A stretch of 64,000 nucleotides of DNA, from positions 281,501 to 345,500 of the forward strand of contig CAJNDS010002239.1 of the NCBI GenBank assembly GCA_905221605.1, given 5' to 3'. A model generated the notes under the pieces. The model was not told the DNA's origin, searched no databases, and saw only the letters and a list, made by a program, of their open reading frames with translations. Below, in pieces: positions 46,093 to 57,765 of the stretch (position 1 is the stretch's first letter; each line of letters begins with the position of its first letter). The position numbers and the translations under genes were made by a program. The stretch is from Symbiodinium natans (lineage: Eukaryota > Sar > Dinophyceae > Suessiales > Symbiodiniaceae).

Positions 46093-47568
46093 GCGGAGAA
46101 GTCATGTTTGCATATGTTGGTTCCGTGTGTTTTAGCAATGGCAATACCAACACATGCAGGGATTGTGCAGCGCCAAGCAAAAGTGAGGCGCTGATGCGAG
46201 CATGGCTGATGGAGAGAGTTCGTCAGCTCTTGAAAGGCAGGCTTGACACCTTGGTTCACTTGACGATCTTCCGTTCTGAGTACAGTACTGTCTGTGTGAC
46301 TATGTCTGATGAGCTGAGGCTAATGAGGCTAATGTTGCCAATTGTTGCCACCCCTTCCGTCTTCATTTGCTTCCACTCATGTCTCATCTGCGACGAGGCT
46401 GTCTGCCACGCAGTGTACGGATCTTCTGGTCTCGAAGAGGAGGACCTATGCCATGCGCCGCTATCAGAATGCCAGGCCAGTCCAAGAGTTGAAGTTGCGA
46501 TTGGGGGACATGGCAGATGTTGCTACATGTGGAACGTCTGCTCCATGTTATCACGAGCACCGATGTGCTGCGGCCCCAGGATGCAGAGTGTAGTATTACG
46601 TACGACGTAAGTATACGAGTATAGAAATTAGAAATATAGTATTCATGGAACGAGGCAGGTAGTAGCACGGACATATGGACACGTATACGGAAGTATCATA
46701 CATATTTATATACATATACATATACAAGGGAATCAAAAGGAACTGTGTCAAGTCATATGGAATTGTATGGAATCATATGGATGTTATTCACATGAACAAA
46801 AACAAATGGAGTATATAGATAGCAATGGAAATGGGAATAGAAGTAGACGCAGAAGCAATAAAAGTAGACATAGAACAGGAGATGGGAAATGGGAAATGGG
46901 AAACAGGAGATAGGAAAGGAATTCGTAAATAGGAATAAGCTGGAAAGAAGCCTGCGGAGCATTCAGGCGAGAGCTACGCATGGGATTTCTGCGGAAGCAA
47001 GGGCTTCTTGTATAAGTGATAGATCTAAGACAGTCTATATGCAGCAGGGTTGCTGGGAGCACATACACAACATGATGGGATTTGGGCAGTCCGTGGTTGG
47101 GAGTTCCCAATCGTTGATATTTCAATCGGGCTGTGGGCTGAAGAATGACGAAGATGAAAGGGTGGGGATTTGTTGCCGGACCTTTGCTTCAGGCAGGTGG
47201 GGTGCCCCCGCACCCGCCCCCGTCAACACCCCACCAGCCCACTCCCCCCACCTCCCTGGATGAGGTCTTTGCCGGTGAAAGCTCACCGCCGGGGTGGTAA
47301 GAAGTTGTTGGATGGCGTGGGAAACGGGAAAAATCCTTCGCATGACATGCCGCCCGGTCATACCCTTGGGTGTGTCGTAGCATTTAACCCTAAGCCCAAA
47401 ATGCCCCCCCTACCATGGAGGGGGAAGGGGCAGACCGGGTGCGCTCTGATCATAAATGGTAGTTACACGTGTAGATAGCCTAACTATTTCGTTAACATCA
47501 TCGGAGGCCAGCTATGGCTCGAATTAAGCTTATGCTTTTATAAACATAGCCAGGAAGTATTGAAAGAT
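46093..47568. other. Mostly non-coding
   Basis: 46200-46600 has plus-strand blocks that could be later exons of the ankyrin gene (QNARPVQELKLRLGDMADV, about 46469-46525). 46615-46940 is AT-rich with CATATA and then GGGAAAT purine repeats. 47195-47260 is C-rich. No gene assigned. Confidence 0.35.
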
Positions 47569-47793
47569 AATGGAGGACAGCTACTGGGACAACCGGTGGG
47601 CCAATTGAGCGAAAATTTTTGTTACCGTTGTTTTTGTAGTTTAATGAATATAGTTAGTCCTAGTTGCAAGATACAATACAGCCCGGTTATAATAGTTGTT
47701 CAATGAATACCGCTTGCCCTAATGACAAATAGCCGTGATTATCATAGTCAACTTTGTTGGCGCATGGGTTGTCCCAGTGGCTGTCCTTCACTG
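47569..47793. mobile_element. Possible MITE: about 30-bp inverted repeats about 190 bp apart
   Basis: 47569-47610 (aatggaggacagctactggg... to ccaattgagc) and 47760-47793 are imperfect inverted repeats (about 26 of 32 matches). The left arm also matches 27098-27139 in the window. The AT-rich interior has no coding capacity. Target-site duplications were not identified. Confidence 0.4.
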
Positions 47794-48080
47794 AAACGCA
47801 CATAGTCACAGAACGGAGAAGGTTATACGTATGTCGGCATGAAACATGACGACACGAACAGCCGTAAAAGTAATGTGCAAAAGCAACCTCAAGTTTTCTG
47901 CTTGGAGTAACTTTTCGAATTCCCCATGCTCCGGAGCCCGTCCTTGCTGGGGCCCACTGCGCTGCAGCCTGGCCACCATGGGCCACCAGCGCCGCGCAAG
48001 ACGCATGCACGTTGGGAACCAGGGCAGCAGCCAGCACCCTTTGAGGCTTGGGCTTGGGGAGCTGGGAACTCGATGGAAGC

Positions 48081-49874
48081 ATGAGCCTCCGAGCCAAGGC
48101 GCCTTTGCTGACGACCGCCGCCTCCGCAGCCTCCGCAGCGGCGTCCATGGCGTCTGTGGCGTGCAGGCGCGGTGTTCAGGTGCGACGTCGGGCCTGGCGG
48201 AGCTGGGCCGAGCAGCTTGGCATTGAGGCGCCCAAGGCGGGACACAGCCAATGACACTGTGCCGGTTGTCTGTTGTCGGTTGTACCATCCTCAATTTCGA
48301 ACGTGGGGAGTCGCCCAGATGTTCCGTGAGAGAATGAGGCTGTGACACTGCTGGTCTTCCATCGGCAGGGTTACCGGCATGTACTGTAACATTAACGTTC
48401 ACTTATGAAGCATGACTACCGCCGTGCACGGCAGCATGCCAGAGTCGAATGTACCGCGGATTCCCTCGCCACGCTCAGCTTTTAGGAGTGAGATAAGTCG
48501 GCAACATAGAATTTTCATTTCCGGCCGACGTGCCGAGGGAGTCAAGGACCTCGTAGTTCGCATGGGGCCACGCTTGACCGGAACCACACCGCAACGAGCT
48601 TCAGAACGGGGATCGCTTAGTAGGCTTTGTCCAGCTTGCTCCGCAAGCTTTTTGTTACAAGGTCGCGAGCAGCAAACCCTAGGCTGCAGAATGCCGCAAG
48701 GCCACGCACTTCGCCCAAGCAGACCATTTGCCCCCGCAAGTATCCCCAGTCTTGCACAGTATCTTTTGCAAATGTCGTTATGCGTGTGCACGCATAGCAG
48801 CAGTGAGCTGCAGGTGGAGCTCGCTTCTTTGAAAGACACCTTTGGCAATGACTTGCGGGGGAGCTGTCCTCAGCTCCCCTGGAGTGCGGAAGTGTGCGAA
48901 AGTCGGGGGTTGACTTGGAAAGAAGCGACTTCTCAGGATGATCGCCACATCTAGTATCGACATGGACGAGGCATGGAGCCTGTGGAGTGTTGGGAGCCTT
49001 TGAAGCTTTTGACATTAAACTCAAATTGGGGAGCGGTCAACGCGTCAACCCAGAGTTGCAGGCCATCATCACTGTTCCGTCCAAGCGGGCACTCCAGGCC
49101 ATGCGAAGCATGTCCCCTGCCATTCCCTGCCCTTTGTTGCGCCGTCCTAATCCGTTGTACCAGGTCACCACTGGTGGGTCTTGTCCTGCTGGTGAGAATT
49201 TTGCAGCAACGGAGGCCAGACCAGCATGTTCTTGTTTTCCATAGATGTTGCCTGTCATGATCCTGTCATGCTGAATTTGCAGCCAAGGACTGGCAAAATC
49301 TGCCTTGGTGGGCTCAACTTGGCATGTTGGTCTTGCGAGAGGCGTCGTGCGCAGTCTACAGTCTTCTCTCGGAGCTGTGGAATCCTGGGAGGCAAAATCA
49401 GGAGACTCTTTTCTGAAAGAATGGACTGCCAGCTTGCCCCGAGACTTCCCAGATGCTTGGACTAAACCATATCTTGGCAGCTCCCAGAGATGGCACCGGT
49501 GGGCTCCTGTGACTGTTCACCTGTTATGGAATGAGTACATAGCTATGGGCAGATCCCAAGGGCATCGAATGGATAAGGGCTTGACCCTAATGCGGTTAGC
49601 CCAGCAACCAGACGAGCTTCAAAAGTCACTGAGGATCTTCCCATGAACTGGACAGAGGAGGAGCTGGAGCTCCTGGAGTATCAACCAATCCTTCGACAGC
49701 CACGCGATTGAGTTAACAAAGTAGTGTTTTTCGAAGTGGTAGTACAACCTACTTTTCCCCACACAACGTTGGTATCCGCGTAGTACAAGTGTAGTACACC
49801 TTTTGACTGGCGTGTCAAAATCGCGAGTTGTTTCCAAGAGTATGAATGACAGGAACGGGGTTTGTTGTGTTCTC

Positions 49875-49911
<37 letters not shown>

Positions 49912-52692
49912 GCTGTATCACTCCTCTTCCATTCCAGCTTCTGAGAAGAGAGAAAGACCAAATGCAACGAAATGAGCCGTTCAGCGAGTTGATCTGCGGG
50001 CTCTGGCCGGCTTTCCTGATCCCATCCTCCTGATCCCATCCATAGCGTTCCTGGCATATTCTGTATCTAGGCCTCGTCTCACGTCTTTTTGCCTCGTGTG
50101 GGATCAGTGGCACCGCGTGGCATCGCTTAAGGATCCAGAAGCAGCGCCACGAGCTCCAGGTTGCCTTTGCACAGGCGCAAAAGTGCTCGCTGGACTTCAC
50201 GGAGGCCCTGCTGTGACGTGACACCTGTTTGGTACAGAGTCTCTTCCAGAGTCTGCTGCAGGAATGATCCCGACTTGTAGAGACATCTCATGAACTTCAA
50301 GATTGCCCCAATGAGAGAGTCCCTTGAGCTCGAACGAAAACGATGCACGAGGGGAGGAGGCTCCGGTCATTGCCCTAGGTACGGAAGCACGAAATGAAAC
50401 GGAACCCATTCCTTACTTAGCCTCATGATGCGGCAAATGATGCCAGCAACCACAGCAGGCTCGTGCAGGAAAGTTGGTTGCTGTGGCATCCAAGCGATGG
50501 GGTCCACGGTCAGCAGATCTATGTCACAGCCAGCTACAGCTCCATCTGGAGCAAAAGAGCCGGGAAACAGAAGAAGCTGGCTTGGGCGAGCTGTCGTCGT
50601 CGGCGCTAGCATCGGAACAATGAGATTGGAACCTTTGGTGGCCCTAAGTGCCCGACAAGAGAACAAGAAAGGCAGTGGAGAGTCTAAGAGACTCCCAAAT
50701 CGAAGCCTCTGAAGACAAAACCTTCAGACACCAAGAGGCCAGCTGCAAGCACTGCTCAAAGTGCTGTGACTGTGTGGCAAGTGGGTGGAGGCCAGGCGTC
50801 CGCCTGGTAAGGCGATGAGGGTCACTTAAACATCCAAAAGCTCCATCTTGGCACTGTTCAGCTGTGACTTCATGCACACCAATGCCTGGCACTCCCGGAC
50901 GGCTAAGGCAGTCGGTGTAGATCGTTTTTTCATGAAGCCCATGCTGAAAACACAAAATGTATCTTGCTTGAGTAGAAGCTGCCATTGATCCGTTTAGCAA
51001 GTTTAACTATCAAGGCTGCTGGTGGTCAGTGACTGATTCATTGCGGTACCAGGCCGAGTTTACGTGGGCAGTCCAAGTGGTCCGCAGCCGCGCCTTCAGT
51101 GGGCCCTACGAGGGGCGCAATGCCCAGGTGCATGGGATCGGAGGTTCTAAAGATTTTCTTAGCCGAGCTTTGTAGCGCTGTCCCATGGCAGGATCGGCTG
51201 GTCCAGCTGGCATTTGCTGCAACCCTGTGGTTGCCCCGGGCACAACGTTCTTTGTTGTGGCAGATCTTTCCCATTGTTCTCCTGCATCTTGTACATCCTT
51301 CAGACAGTGTGTTCGCTGTCTGTACGCCATCTTTTTGTACCGCTTTGAGCGGTGCTCTCCGCGTGCTCTTCGCAGAGCTTCGTACGTTCTCTGTTTTTTC
51401 TTCGCTTGATCGTTCTCTTTCTGTTCTCAGGGCCGGTGTGGGCGCTGCCTCTGGGGCACTGTCGCTGGAGGCGAGCCTCAACGGTGCCCTGGCCGTTGCG
51501 CTGGCGATTCCTTTGCAGGAGCCTTGCCCATTTTTCGTGGAAGTCTTGAGACGGCAGGGACGCATGCCCATCAGTTGCCCATCCAATCCCTTTACGTTGA
51601 ATGCCTTGAATGACGTCGAGGGAGTTCCTTTTGGTGATGCTGCGTGTCATGCAGGATTTTCTCGTCGGACAGTTCCCGAGCTGCAAGAAGAGTGCCGAGA
51701 TGCAGCATTTCGATACTCCTGAAAGTGTGATGCAGTGCAAGGACCTCCCAATTGAAGCGACATGTGGTCTGTCCAGTGGTGGATTACCTCAACCATGCAC
51801 CCCGGCGAGACATGCCAAGGCATTCTGTACTGGTGCCCATCCTTCGAATCACGACAAGATGCCTCGAAATGGCCGCACTTATATTTACTTAGAATGATTC
51901 AAGACCTGGTACTAGATCGCACAGCGTATCGAAATGCTGTGCACCAAGTGCGAAGCAAAGATTTAAAGCACTGTCAGGACAGCAATGCCATTTCAGACAT
52001 TGCGTATGAATACTTCGGGAACGTGTTTGCCGTGCGGGTGAACGGTACCTTTCAGGCGGCAGGGCTTTTCACTGTTGTGAGACAACTCTCTCTTTGAAGG
52101 CGCAAGCCCTAGCCATGTCAAAGTCAACCAAGCCAAGCCACAAAACTCCCTAAGCGCACGAACTCTTTCTACATGAGTCGAAGTTGCCTCAGAAGCATCG
52201 CGTCTACCAGACAACATGATGGGTTTTTGAGCAGTCAGAAGGCGATGTTGGAGCACATGCAGTCTCAAAGGGCATGGCAACGTATTTCCACCCTGCTGAG
52301 GAAAATAAGTTGCGCCTTGAACACTTGGCAGGACGGGGAGGAGGTCTGTATCAACTATGGGGAGAAGCGGAGCAACGACACCTTGCTTCAGTTCTATGGG
52401 TTTGTTGAAAGGCGCGTATGCGGGGTCTTCGTAGCACATGCTCGACTTCTGTGTTGGAAGGAGGTTAGTACAGGCATTCAAGTCGGTGTGCTTCTATCCC
52501 GAAATCTTGGTTCGGGAGCAGCTTTGAGAGCTTGGATGTTGAACAGTGCAACCAGCGGAATGTCAGCAGCAAGGGCACAACCTCCGACAAGCAACTGGCA
52601 GCTGCAGCAGGGACAATGCCAACGACACCTACACGTTGGACCTTCTACAGTACCTCGATGAGGAGGCAGCAGCGAGCGGGCAGACGCTGGAG
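48081..52692 (+). CDS. SET-domain protein-lysine methyltransferase, RuBisCO LSMT/SETD3-like, multi-exon (3' end open)
   Basis: Exon 1 (48081-48236) starts ATG, encodes an alanine/serine- and arginine-rich leader and ends WAEQLGIEAPK, the usual LSMT start. Then 49288-49341, 49392-49442 (SFLKEWTASLPR), 49634-49698 (WTEEELELLEYQ), 50132-50204, 51053-51114 (EFTWAVQVVRSRAFSG), 51431-51518, 51655-51698, 51742-51796 (VVCPVVDYLNH), 51978-52055, 52332-52411 (DGEEVCINYGEKRSND, then LLQFYGFVE) and 52611-52692. All join in frame through the SET core, including the NH and ISYG-type motifs. Two further exons are tentative: 48814 to about 48860 (ending GNDLRG) and 49062 to about 49115 (AIITVPSKRAL). Introns are 43-848 bp with GC or GA donors and AG|G acceptors. 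The family methylates lysine in RuBisCO, ribosomal or cytoskeletal proteins using S-adenosylmethionine. The leader may direct import into an organelle. The substrate-binding C-terminal exons past 52692 were not resolved. Confidence 0.82.
49876..49910 (+). repeat. (CT)n microsatellite inside a SET-gene intron
   Basis: About 16 CT units within the 49699-50131 intron. Confidence 0.95.
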
Positions 52693-54310
52693 GCACCTTC
52701 TCAGTCAGTTTTCGAGATTTCTGTGGGCATACTATCCATAGCTGTTGGCGATTGTTGGCATGTAGCTGCTTGCGGTTTGCTGAAGGCTTGGCGTGTGTTT
52801 TCAAGCCTAGGTCCGCCTGTCACGCACTGGCCCTGACGATGAGTCCTTCGAGAGGTGAGCTGATGCTATCATGGGCGACATGTGACCACATGTCACCACA
52901 TGTGACTGGAAGAACAATCGATCTGAGACATTTCCGCTGTCCCTAAAGGCTGCTCTTACTGCTGGCTGGCGGATGTGAAGCCGACAGTGCAGAGCTCTCA
53001 GCCGCGTCGCCACGTTATATGCTTTAAGCTGGCAGTCAGCTCTTCTGTCGCAGGTTTTTGCTTGATGCTTGGCTCTGGCCTGATCAGCTCACACGCGACT
53101 AGAAACTCCGATTGAGGGAGCCTCAACAACACCTGCTTCTCTCCTGCGACAAATATGACAAATGCTGGTTGGCTTCGCCATCCCGTCACAGCATGTCGCA
53201 ATACCATGCGTAGTATGAGGTCAGGAGCGGGAGGGGGAAGCTACGTGTCGGCCGCCCTACCCAAATCCTGTCCCCTTCAACGTTTGATGGGCTCTCGCTC
53301 GTCCTACCCGCCTCCCCCGCCCTACGGCTGTGGGCCTCCCATTCGCTGTCGGGTTTCGGGTTCCCAACTGTTCCCATCGCCGTTGGGGGCTTGGGATTTT
53401 GGCTTCATGGACTCCATCCTCTAGCCACTTTTCCTTGGAGGCTGCCGCTTCACAAGCCGATGAAGCTGTGACAAGCTGTGAACGAGTCCATGTCATGCCA
53501 ATGTTTAGCCGAGGCCGGCAGAATTGGTGCAAGTGAAGAAGCCATGGCTTGGAAGGTGGGGCATTGTGGGAGGTTGAACCTGCGCCCAGATGTGCAACAG
53601 GGCTCCTTGTGCAGTTTCTTGATGAACGACGGACACAGCACGGCGCGGCGCAGCGCGGCACGGCGCGGCGCGCGACTTCACCACCAGGCCCTAAGAGTAC
53701 CTGATGAAGGACCTTGCGCCTGCTAGTCGTGGCTTTGTGAGTTCCATGAGTTCCTTTGTGATCTTGTCTCCTCTGCAGGCTGTGGCCATCGCCTGCGAGG
53801 CGGAGCTCCAGCGCCGCAGCGCTGGAGCTGCTCGAGAACTCGACATGGAAGGTCCTGCCTCCGGCAACGAGTTATCTGCATCGAGTGCGGCAACAGTTCT
53901 CTGCTCACTGGGTGGCCAAATGCACCTTAGCATGGTGTAATGATGGTGCAGAATTCTGCTCCAGGCACTGGAGCTCGGGCGTTGGCAGCGCGGTTCGCTG
54001 CAGAGAAAGAAAAAGTGTCTCGTTGGCATTCAGCCAATGGTGACGCACACAGCCGATACTTAGCCCGGCCCCAGAGTCTTGGCAACGTTTCGCAAGCATT
54101 TCAGAATAAATGAAAGACATGTTCGCAAGACTTCGCGAGGTCTTGCTCGCCTGCCGTGCACACGCAGAATCAAGGCGCGCTGCTGCCTTCACCACGGCTT
54201 CAAGATGTTCACATCGCTGATCAACGTGCAGAGACTTCTCAGAAGCTTCATGCAACACTATCCAGAGTGTGGTTCGCGGCCATGTTAATTCAGAGAAGGC
54301 TTGGGTAGTA
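52693..54310. other. Presumed 3' part of the SET gene, exons not resolved
   Basis: An AG|G acceptor at 53778-53780 opens AVAIACEAELQRR, and a second frame in the same place (about 53818-54040) is open and reads ALELLENSTWKVLPPATSY. Either could be a C-terminal exon, but neither matches the LSMT substrate-binding domain clearly. 53640-53683 is a (GGCGC)n-like GC tract. 54041-54310 has no gene before the WD40 start. Confidence 0.3.
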
Positions 54311-55519
54311 ATGGCCAGCGGCATGCACCGCGCTGGTCGCCGGTCCCCCTCGCCACGAGGGTGCCCACGCTCGCGGTATGCCCGGGAAGAGCATCCGCAC
54401 GATGCGCATGAACTCCCGCTGCCGGGTGCTCACGCTCCGTCTTGTACGTTGCAGCCGCAGGCTGTCGCTTCGCGGCATTGCTTCGCGGCAGGTGCTTGTG
54501 GTACCCTGCTGAGCATCAGTGGAGGCAGCTTATTCGAGAGCAGCGCCGAGAGCCATCAGCAAATACAGGTAGGTCCCCGTCCAAGGCCGCTCACATGCAT
54601 CGCTGGGTCTCCCTGTGGCAAATGGTTGGCCATTGGGGAATCGTGCTTTGGAGGACGGTCTGGTCAAGTCATCATCATCAGCGGCGAGAGCAAAGAGGTC
54701 GCAGCTGTGATGACCTTGGGCGTGCGCCGATCTGCACGACATCTGTGCTGGGCAGCGCAGGGTGAGCTAGTCGCCGCGATTGTAGAGTTTGAGAGTGAAC
54801 ACACGATGACTGCTGAACAGCAGCTCATGGTATGGTCCTGGCCATCTGGTGAGCGCCTCGCGACCTCCACTTGTGGGCGGGGAACCCAGGACATGGCAGG
54901 CGCCCCGGATGGGGCAGTGTTCCTCACAGTGGGAGCTTTTGGCGCGAAAGTGTGGACACTGGTTCGCTCACATGATTCCATCGCTAGCAGGGCCGCTGGA
55001 GGAGTCAAGATCAGTTGCGGGGGTGGTTTTCTGCCACTTCGATTGCTGGGGCGCTCCCTTCCAATCGGGCCAGTAGGGCCTGCTGCTTTGGCTGCATGCA
55101 ATCGGAACCTTGCGGGCACGGCCTCCGCAGGTCGCAGGCGACCAGCTGAAGATGCACTTATTGCCGTCGCATTTGGCCCCTCATCTTCTGACATCCTACC
55201 CGTAGAAACAACTATGATCGTAGTGGCCAAATCGTTTGATCCGTATTTTACTTGCGGGTCAATCGTCGTCCAACATGCATTTCTGCTGGGGAGTGTTGAG
55301 GTAGAATGCTGCGGGTTATTGCGGGTCATTAGGCACTCCTGCGTGCCCAGTGATTTTGCATTGCCCAGCATGAAAACGGATGTGCGCACTGAGGTGTGGA
55401 GAGCGCACTCTTCCTCGCGACGAAGCATGGCGGCCTTGGCGTCACCTTCTGCGAATCCACAAGCAAGGCGCAGTCTGACCCTGGCGAACGTTGCATCTGC
55501 TGCCTTGTGTTGTCCCTAG
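54311..55519 (+). CDS. WDR62/MAPKBP1-like WD40 protein, N-terminal coding block
   Basis: The first in-frame ATG is at 54311; the frame is open from 54269 but without ATG. An arginine/proline-rich leader of about 50 residues precedes WD40 blades. Visible signatures in family order: HCFAAGACGTLLSI (a CxxAxGGxLxxxN-like opening), LTCIAGSPCGKWLAIGE, LCWAAQGELVAAIVE with MVWSWPSGERLATS, MAGAPDGAVFLTVGAFGAKVWTL, then LRLLGRSLPIGP, which corresponds to the PLLGRSGLLG linker of MAPKBP1 and WDR62. These are scaffold proteins; animal members act in JNK signalling and at spindle poles. The stop TAG at 55517-55519 is formed by the first bases of a palindromic insertion, and without it the frame would end two codons later, so a splice donor probably lies upstream of it (an AG|GC at about 55470 is one candidate). 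Confidence 0.75.
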   Translation: MASGMHRAGRRSPSPRGCPRSRYAREEHPHDAHELPLPGAHAPSCTLQPQAVASRHCFAAGACGTLLSISGGSLFESSAESHQQIQVGPRPRPLTCIAGSPCGKWLAIGESCFGGRSGQVIIISGESKEVAAVMTLGVRRSARHLCWAAQGELVAAIVEFESEHTMTAEQQLMVWSWPSGERLATSTCGRGTQDMAGAPDGAVFLTVGAFGAKVWTLVRSHDSIASRAAGGVKISCGGGFLPLRLLGRSLPIGPVGPAALAACNRNLAGTASAGRRRPAEDALIAVAFGPSSSDILPVETTMIVVAKSFDPYFTCGSIVVQHAFLLGSVEVECCGLLRVIRHSCVPSDFALPSMKTDVRTEVWRAHSSSRRSMAALASPSANPQARRSLTLANVASAALCCP

Positions 55520-55634
55520 AGACTCCAAAACCCCTTAATTAAGGAATATACCTTAAATCATATTAGGGTTCCTGTTATAATTTAAGGTATATTCCTTAAT
55601 TAAGGGGTTTTGGAGTCTCTAGGTGTGTTGTCCC
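55506..55634. mobile_element. Perfect palindromic MITE-like insertion with 11-bp target duplication
   Basis: Arms 55515-55558 and 55580-55623 are perfect 44-base reverse complements around a 21-base loop. The element (about 55517-55623) is flanked by identical tgtgttgtccc at 55506-55516 and 55624-55634. Non-coding. AT-rich arms contain ccttaattaagg, itself palindromic. Mobilised, if at all, by a transposase elsewhere. Confidence 0.85.
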
Positions 55635-56298
55635 ACGTGATGCCGGGCAGGCTCCACTGTGGCGAGATCTCGGCCGGCGTGTTGGAGCATTGCGATGGGC
55701 CCGGCGTCTCCTTGGTGCTGCTCCAGACAGTGGCGTCGCTCGGCTACGCCCTATACGTGTACGCATAGACACTCAGAACCTCCCAGATGTGCCTCAGCAA
55801 CATGCGTACGACAAATCCCTGTTGCAAAGCTCGGAACCTTTGAAACTTCCAGAGCTTGCTGCACGTTCTAGAGGAAGTCTCGAGATTGCAGAGCACATGA
55901 GCAAGAGTTAAAAGCATTGAAACTGACAAACAACTTAAGCAAGTATGTGCGCCTCAGTGCACCTGAGGTGTTAGCCTGTGCGCTGGCAGGCTGGAAGCTG
56001 CGGAGGGATCAACATGGGACATGTTAAACATGGCTTTTGAGTTCTTGCATGGTGCCAGCAAGAGTGCTAGTATCTACTAGTATTGCTTCTTCTACGACTG
56101 CCACTACTACCAGGAGCGCAGTGTATGATTGACGCCGTGGTTTTCCTTACTTCACATGCCCAAGACTCGAGTTTTATGATTTATGCACGTTTTCTAATTC
56201 TGTGGGGAGCGCCGAGTTCTGGAAACCTTCAGTTAGGCATTGCGTCTTTGGGCTTTGGGCTTCAAGTTGAGGGTGGGTCTGGTCGTGAGGGTTCAGGC
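55635..56298 (+). other. Intron-like spacer with an open frame
   Basis: One plus frame is open through the target duplication to 55911 (LRPIRVRIDTQNLPDVPQQH) and reads as protein, but it has no counterpart in the WD40 family. It could be a lineage-specific insert exon or part of another gene. The remainder holds nothing recognisable. Confidence 0.3.
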
Positions 56299-56350
56299 TG
56301 ATGAGGGCCTTGGATTTCCTATGAGGGCCCTGGATTTCGTATGAGGGCCT
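56299..56350 (+). repeat. 20-bp tandem repeat (tgagggccttggatttccta)
   Basis: Nearly three copies head to tail. Confidence 0.75.
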
Positions 56351-56469
56351 TGCGTTGTATTGTAGGGGTTAGTGTTCAGGGTGAAGAGTTTTGGATTTCG
56401 TATGGCAAAGTACAGTGTTTTGTGCCTGCGACGTGCACGACAACGCAGCCTCAAATATGCACTACGCGC

Positions 56470-56806
56470 GTACTACCACTACTACTACGACTACTACCAC
56501 TACGGCCACTACCACCACGACTGCCACTACTGCCGCTACTACCGCTAGTACCGCTACTACTGCTACTACCGCTAGCATGGACGTAATCACCGTACGGGCA
56601 TGGATGCTCTAGCCAGTCGCACTGGAAACATGGACGTAATCATCGTTTGGGCATGGATGCTCTGGCCCATTTCACTCGCTGGTACGGTTACGACGACCAC
56701 GACGACCACGACGACCACGACGACCAGGACGACCGCGACGACCACGACGACCACGACGACCACGACGACCACGACGACCACCGCCACCACCACCACCACC
56801 ACCACC

Positions 56807-56861
<55 letters not shown>

Positions 56862-56933
56862 CTACTACCACTACCACTACTACGACTACGACCACTACTA
56901 CGACTACGACCACTACCACTACCACTACTTCTT

Positions 56934-56999
<66 letters not shown>

Positions 57000-57000
57000 A
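56470..57000 (+). repeat. Compound ACN triplet microsatellite
   Basis: ACT/ACC/ACG/GCC triplets fill 56470-56572 and 56690-57000, the second block passing from (ACGACC)n to (ACC)n to (ACT)n. Between them lies a 53-bp tandem duplication starting catggacgtaatca at 56576 and 56629. Every frame stays open, so ORFs of poly-Thr, Tyr, His/Asp or Val are artefacts. Confidence 0.95.
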
Positions 57001-57194
57001 CGACGACGATGTAGTACAACAGCATTGTTACTTGTAGGGGGTGGGATTGCTCATGCTTCCCACAGAGAGGTTCTCGAGTTCTGGTGACAAACAAAAAACG
57101 GAATGTGATTCAGCACATTTTCCACTTAATTTGTCATCGAACCGACGACCCCAAACAGTCCTGTCCAAATGCCTACAAAACTTCAGGCGCGCCA

Positions 57195-57470
57195 CCGATG
57201 GCCTGAGCCAGCGACCGGGCGAGCCACCGAGCCACCCAAATTGAGCCACCGAATGGCGAGCCACCGAGCCGCCGGATTGAGCCACCAAGCGAGCCACCGA
57301 GACACCAGATTGAGTCACCGAACGGACCAGCCACAGGGCCACCGGATTGAGCCACCAAGCGAAGCCCCCAAACGCGAGCCCCCAGCCCTTATTTTTTTGA
57401 AAATCTCTCTCTGTGTCTCTCTCTCTTTTTGTTGTTCTCTCTCTCGCTCATCTCTCTTACACCTCTCCAC
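57195..57470 (+). repeat. Degenerate GAGCCACCGA minisatellite and CT tract
   Basis: 57195-57380 has about a dozen degenerate gagccaccga / gattgagccaccaagc units. 57403-57460 is CT-rich. Both lie in the presumed WD40-gene intron. Confidence 0.85.
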
Positions 57471-57765
57471 CTGAAAAACCTCATCCTCGTGACTGTCGGC
57501 ACGTTTTGAGACATGCAAAGTCCAAGACCCTAGGGTTTCAGGGTTTGTTTTCTGCCGGTTTCCGCAACTACAGCTCGATGAAAAGGCTCGAAGGCACGAG
57601 CTCAAAAAGTTTCGGAAGTCTTTCGGAAGTCATTCGGCCCTTTGGGGCTCGGCTCTCGAATCCTTTCGATTAAACTCCTGGAGCTCTTGGAACCCCAACT
57701 CTTAAATCGGGAAACCTTCTGCTACGCATCCGGGGAAATCTCAAAAGCAACCAAACCCTAAGTGA

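Noticed and set aside
51099-51722. 207-residue plus ORF as a separate gene
   Set aside because: It runs through two introns of the SET gene; only the 51431-51518 part is in the coding frame with family similarity.
56587-57094. Long poly-Val, poly-Ser and poly-Thr ORFs on both strands
   Set aside because: They are translations of the triplet microsatellite in every frame.
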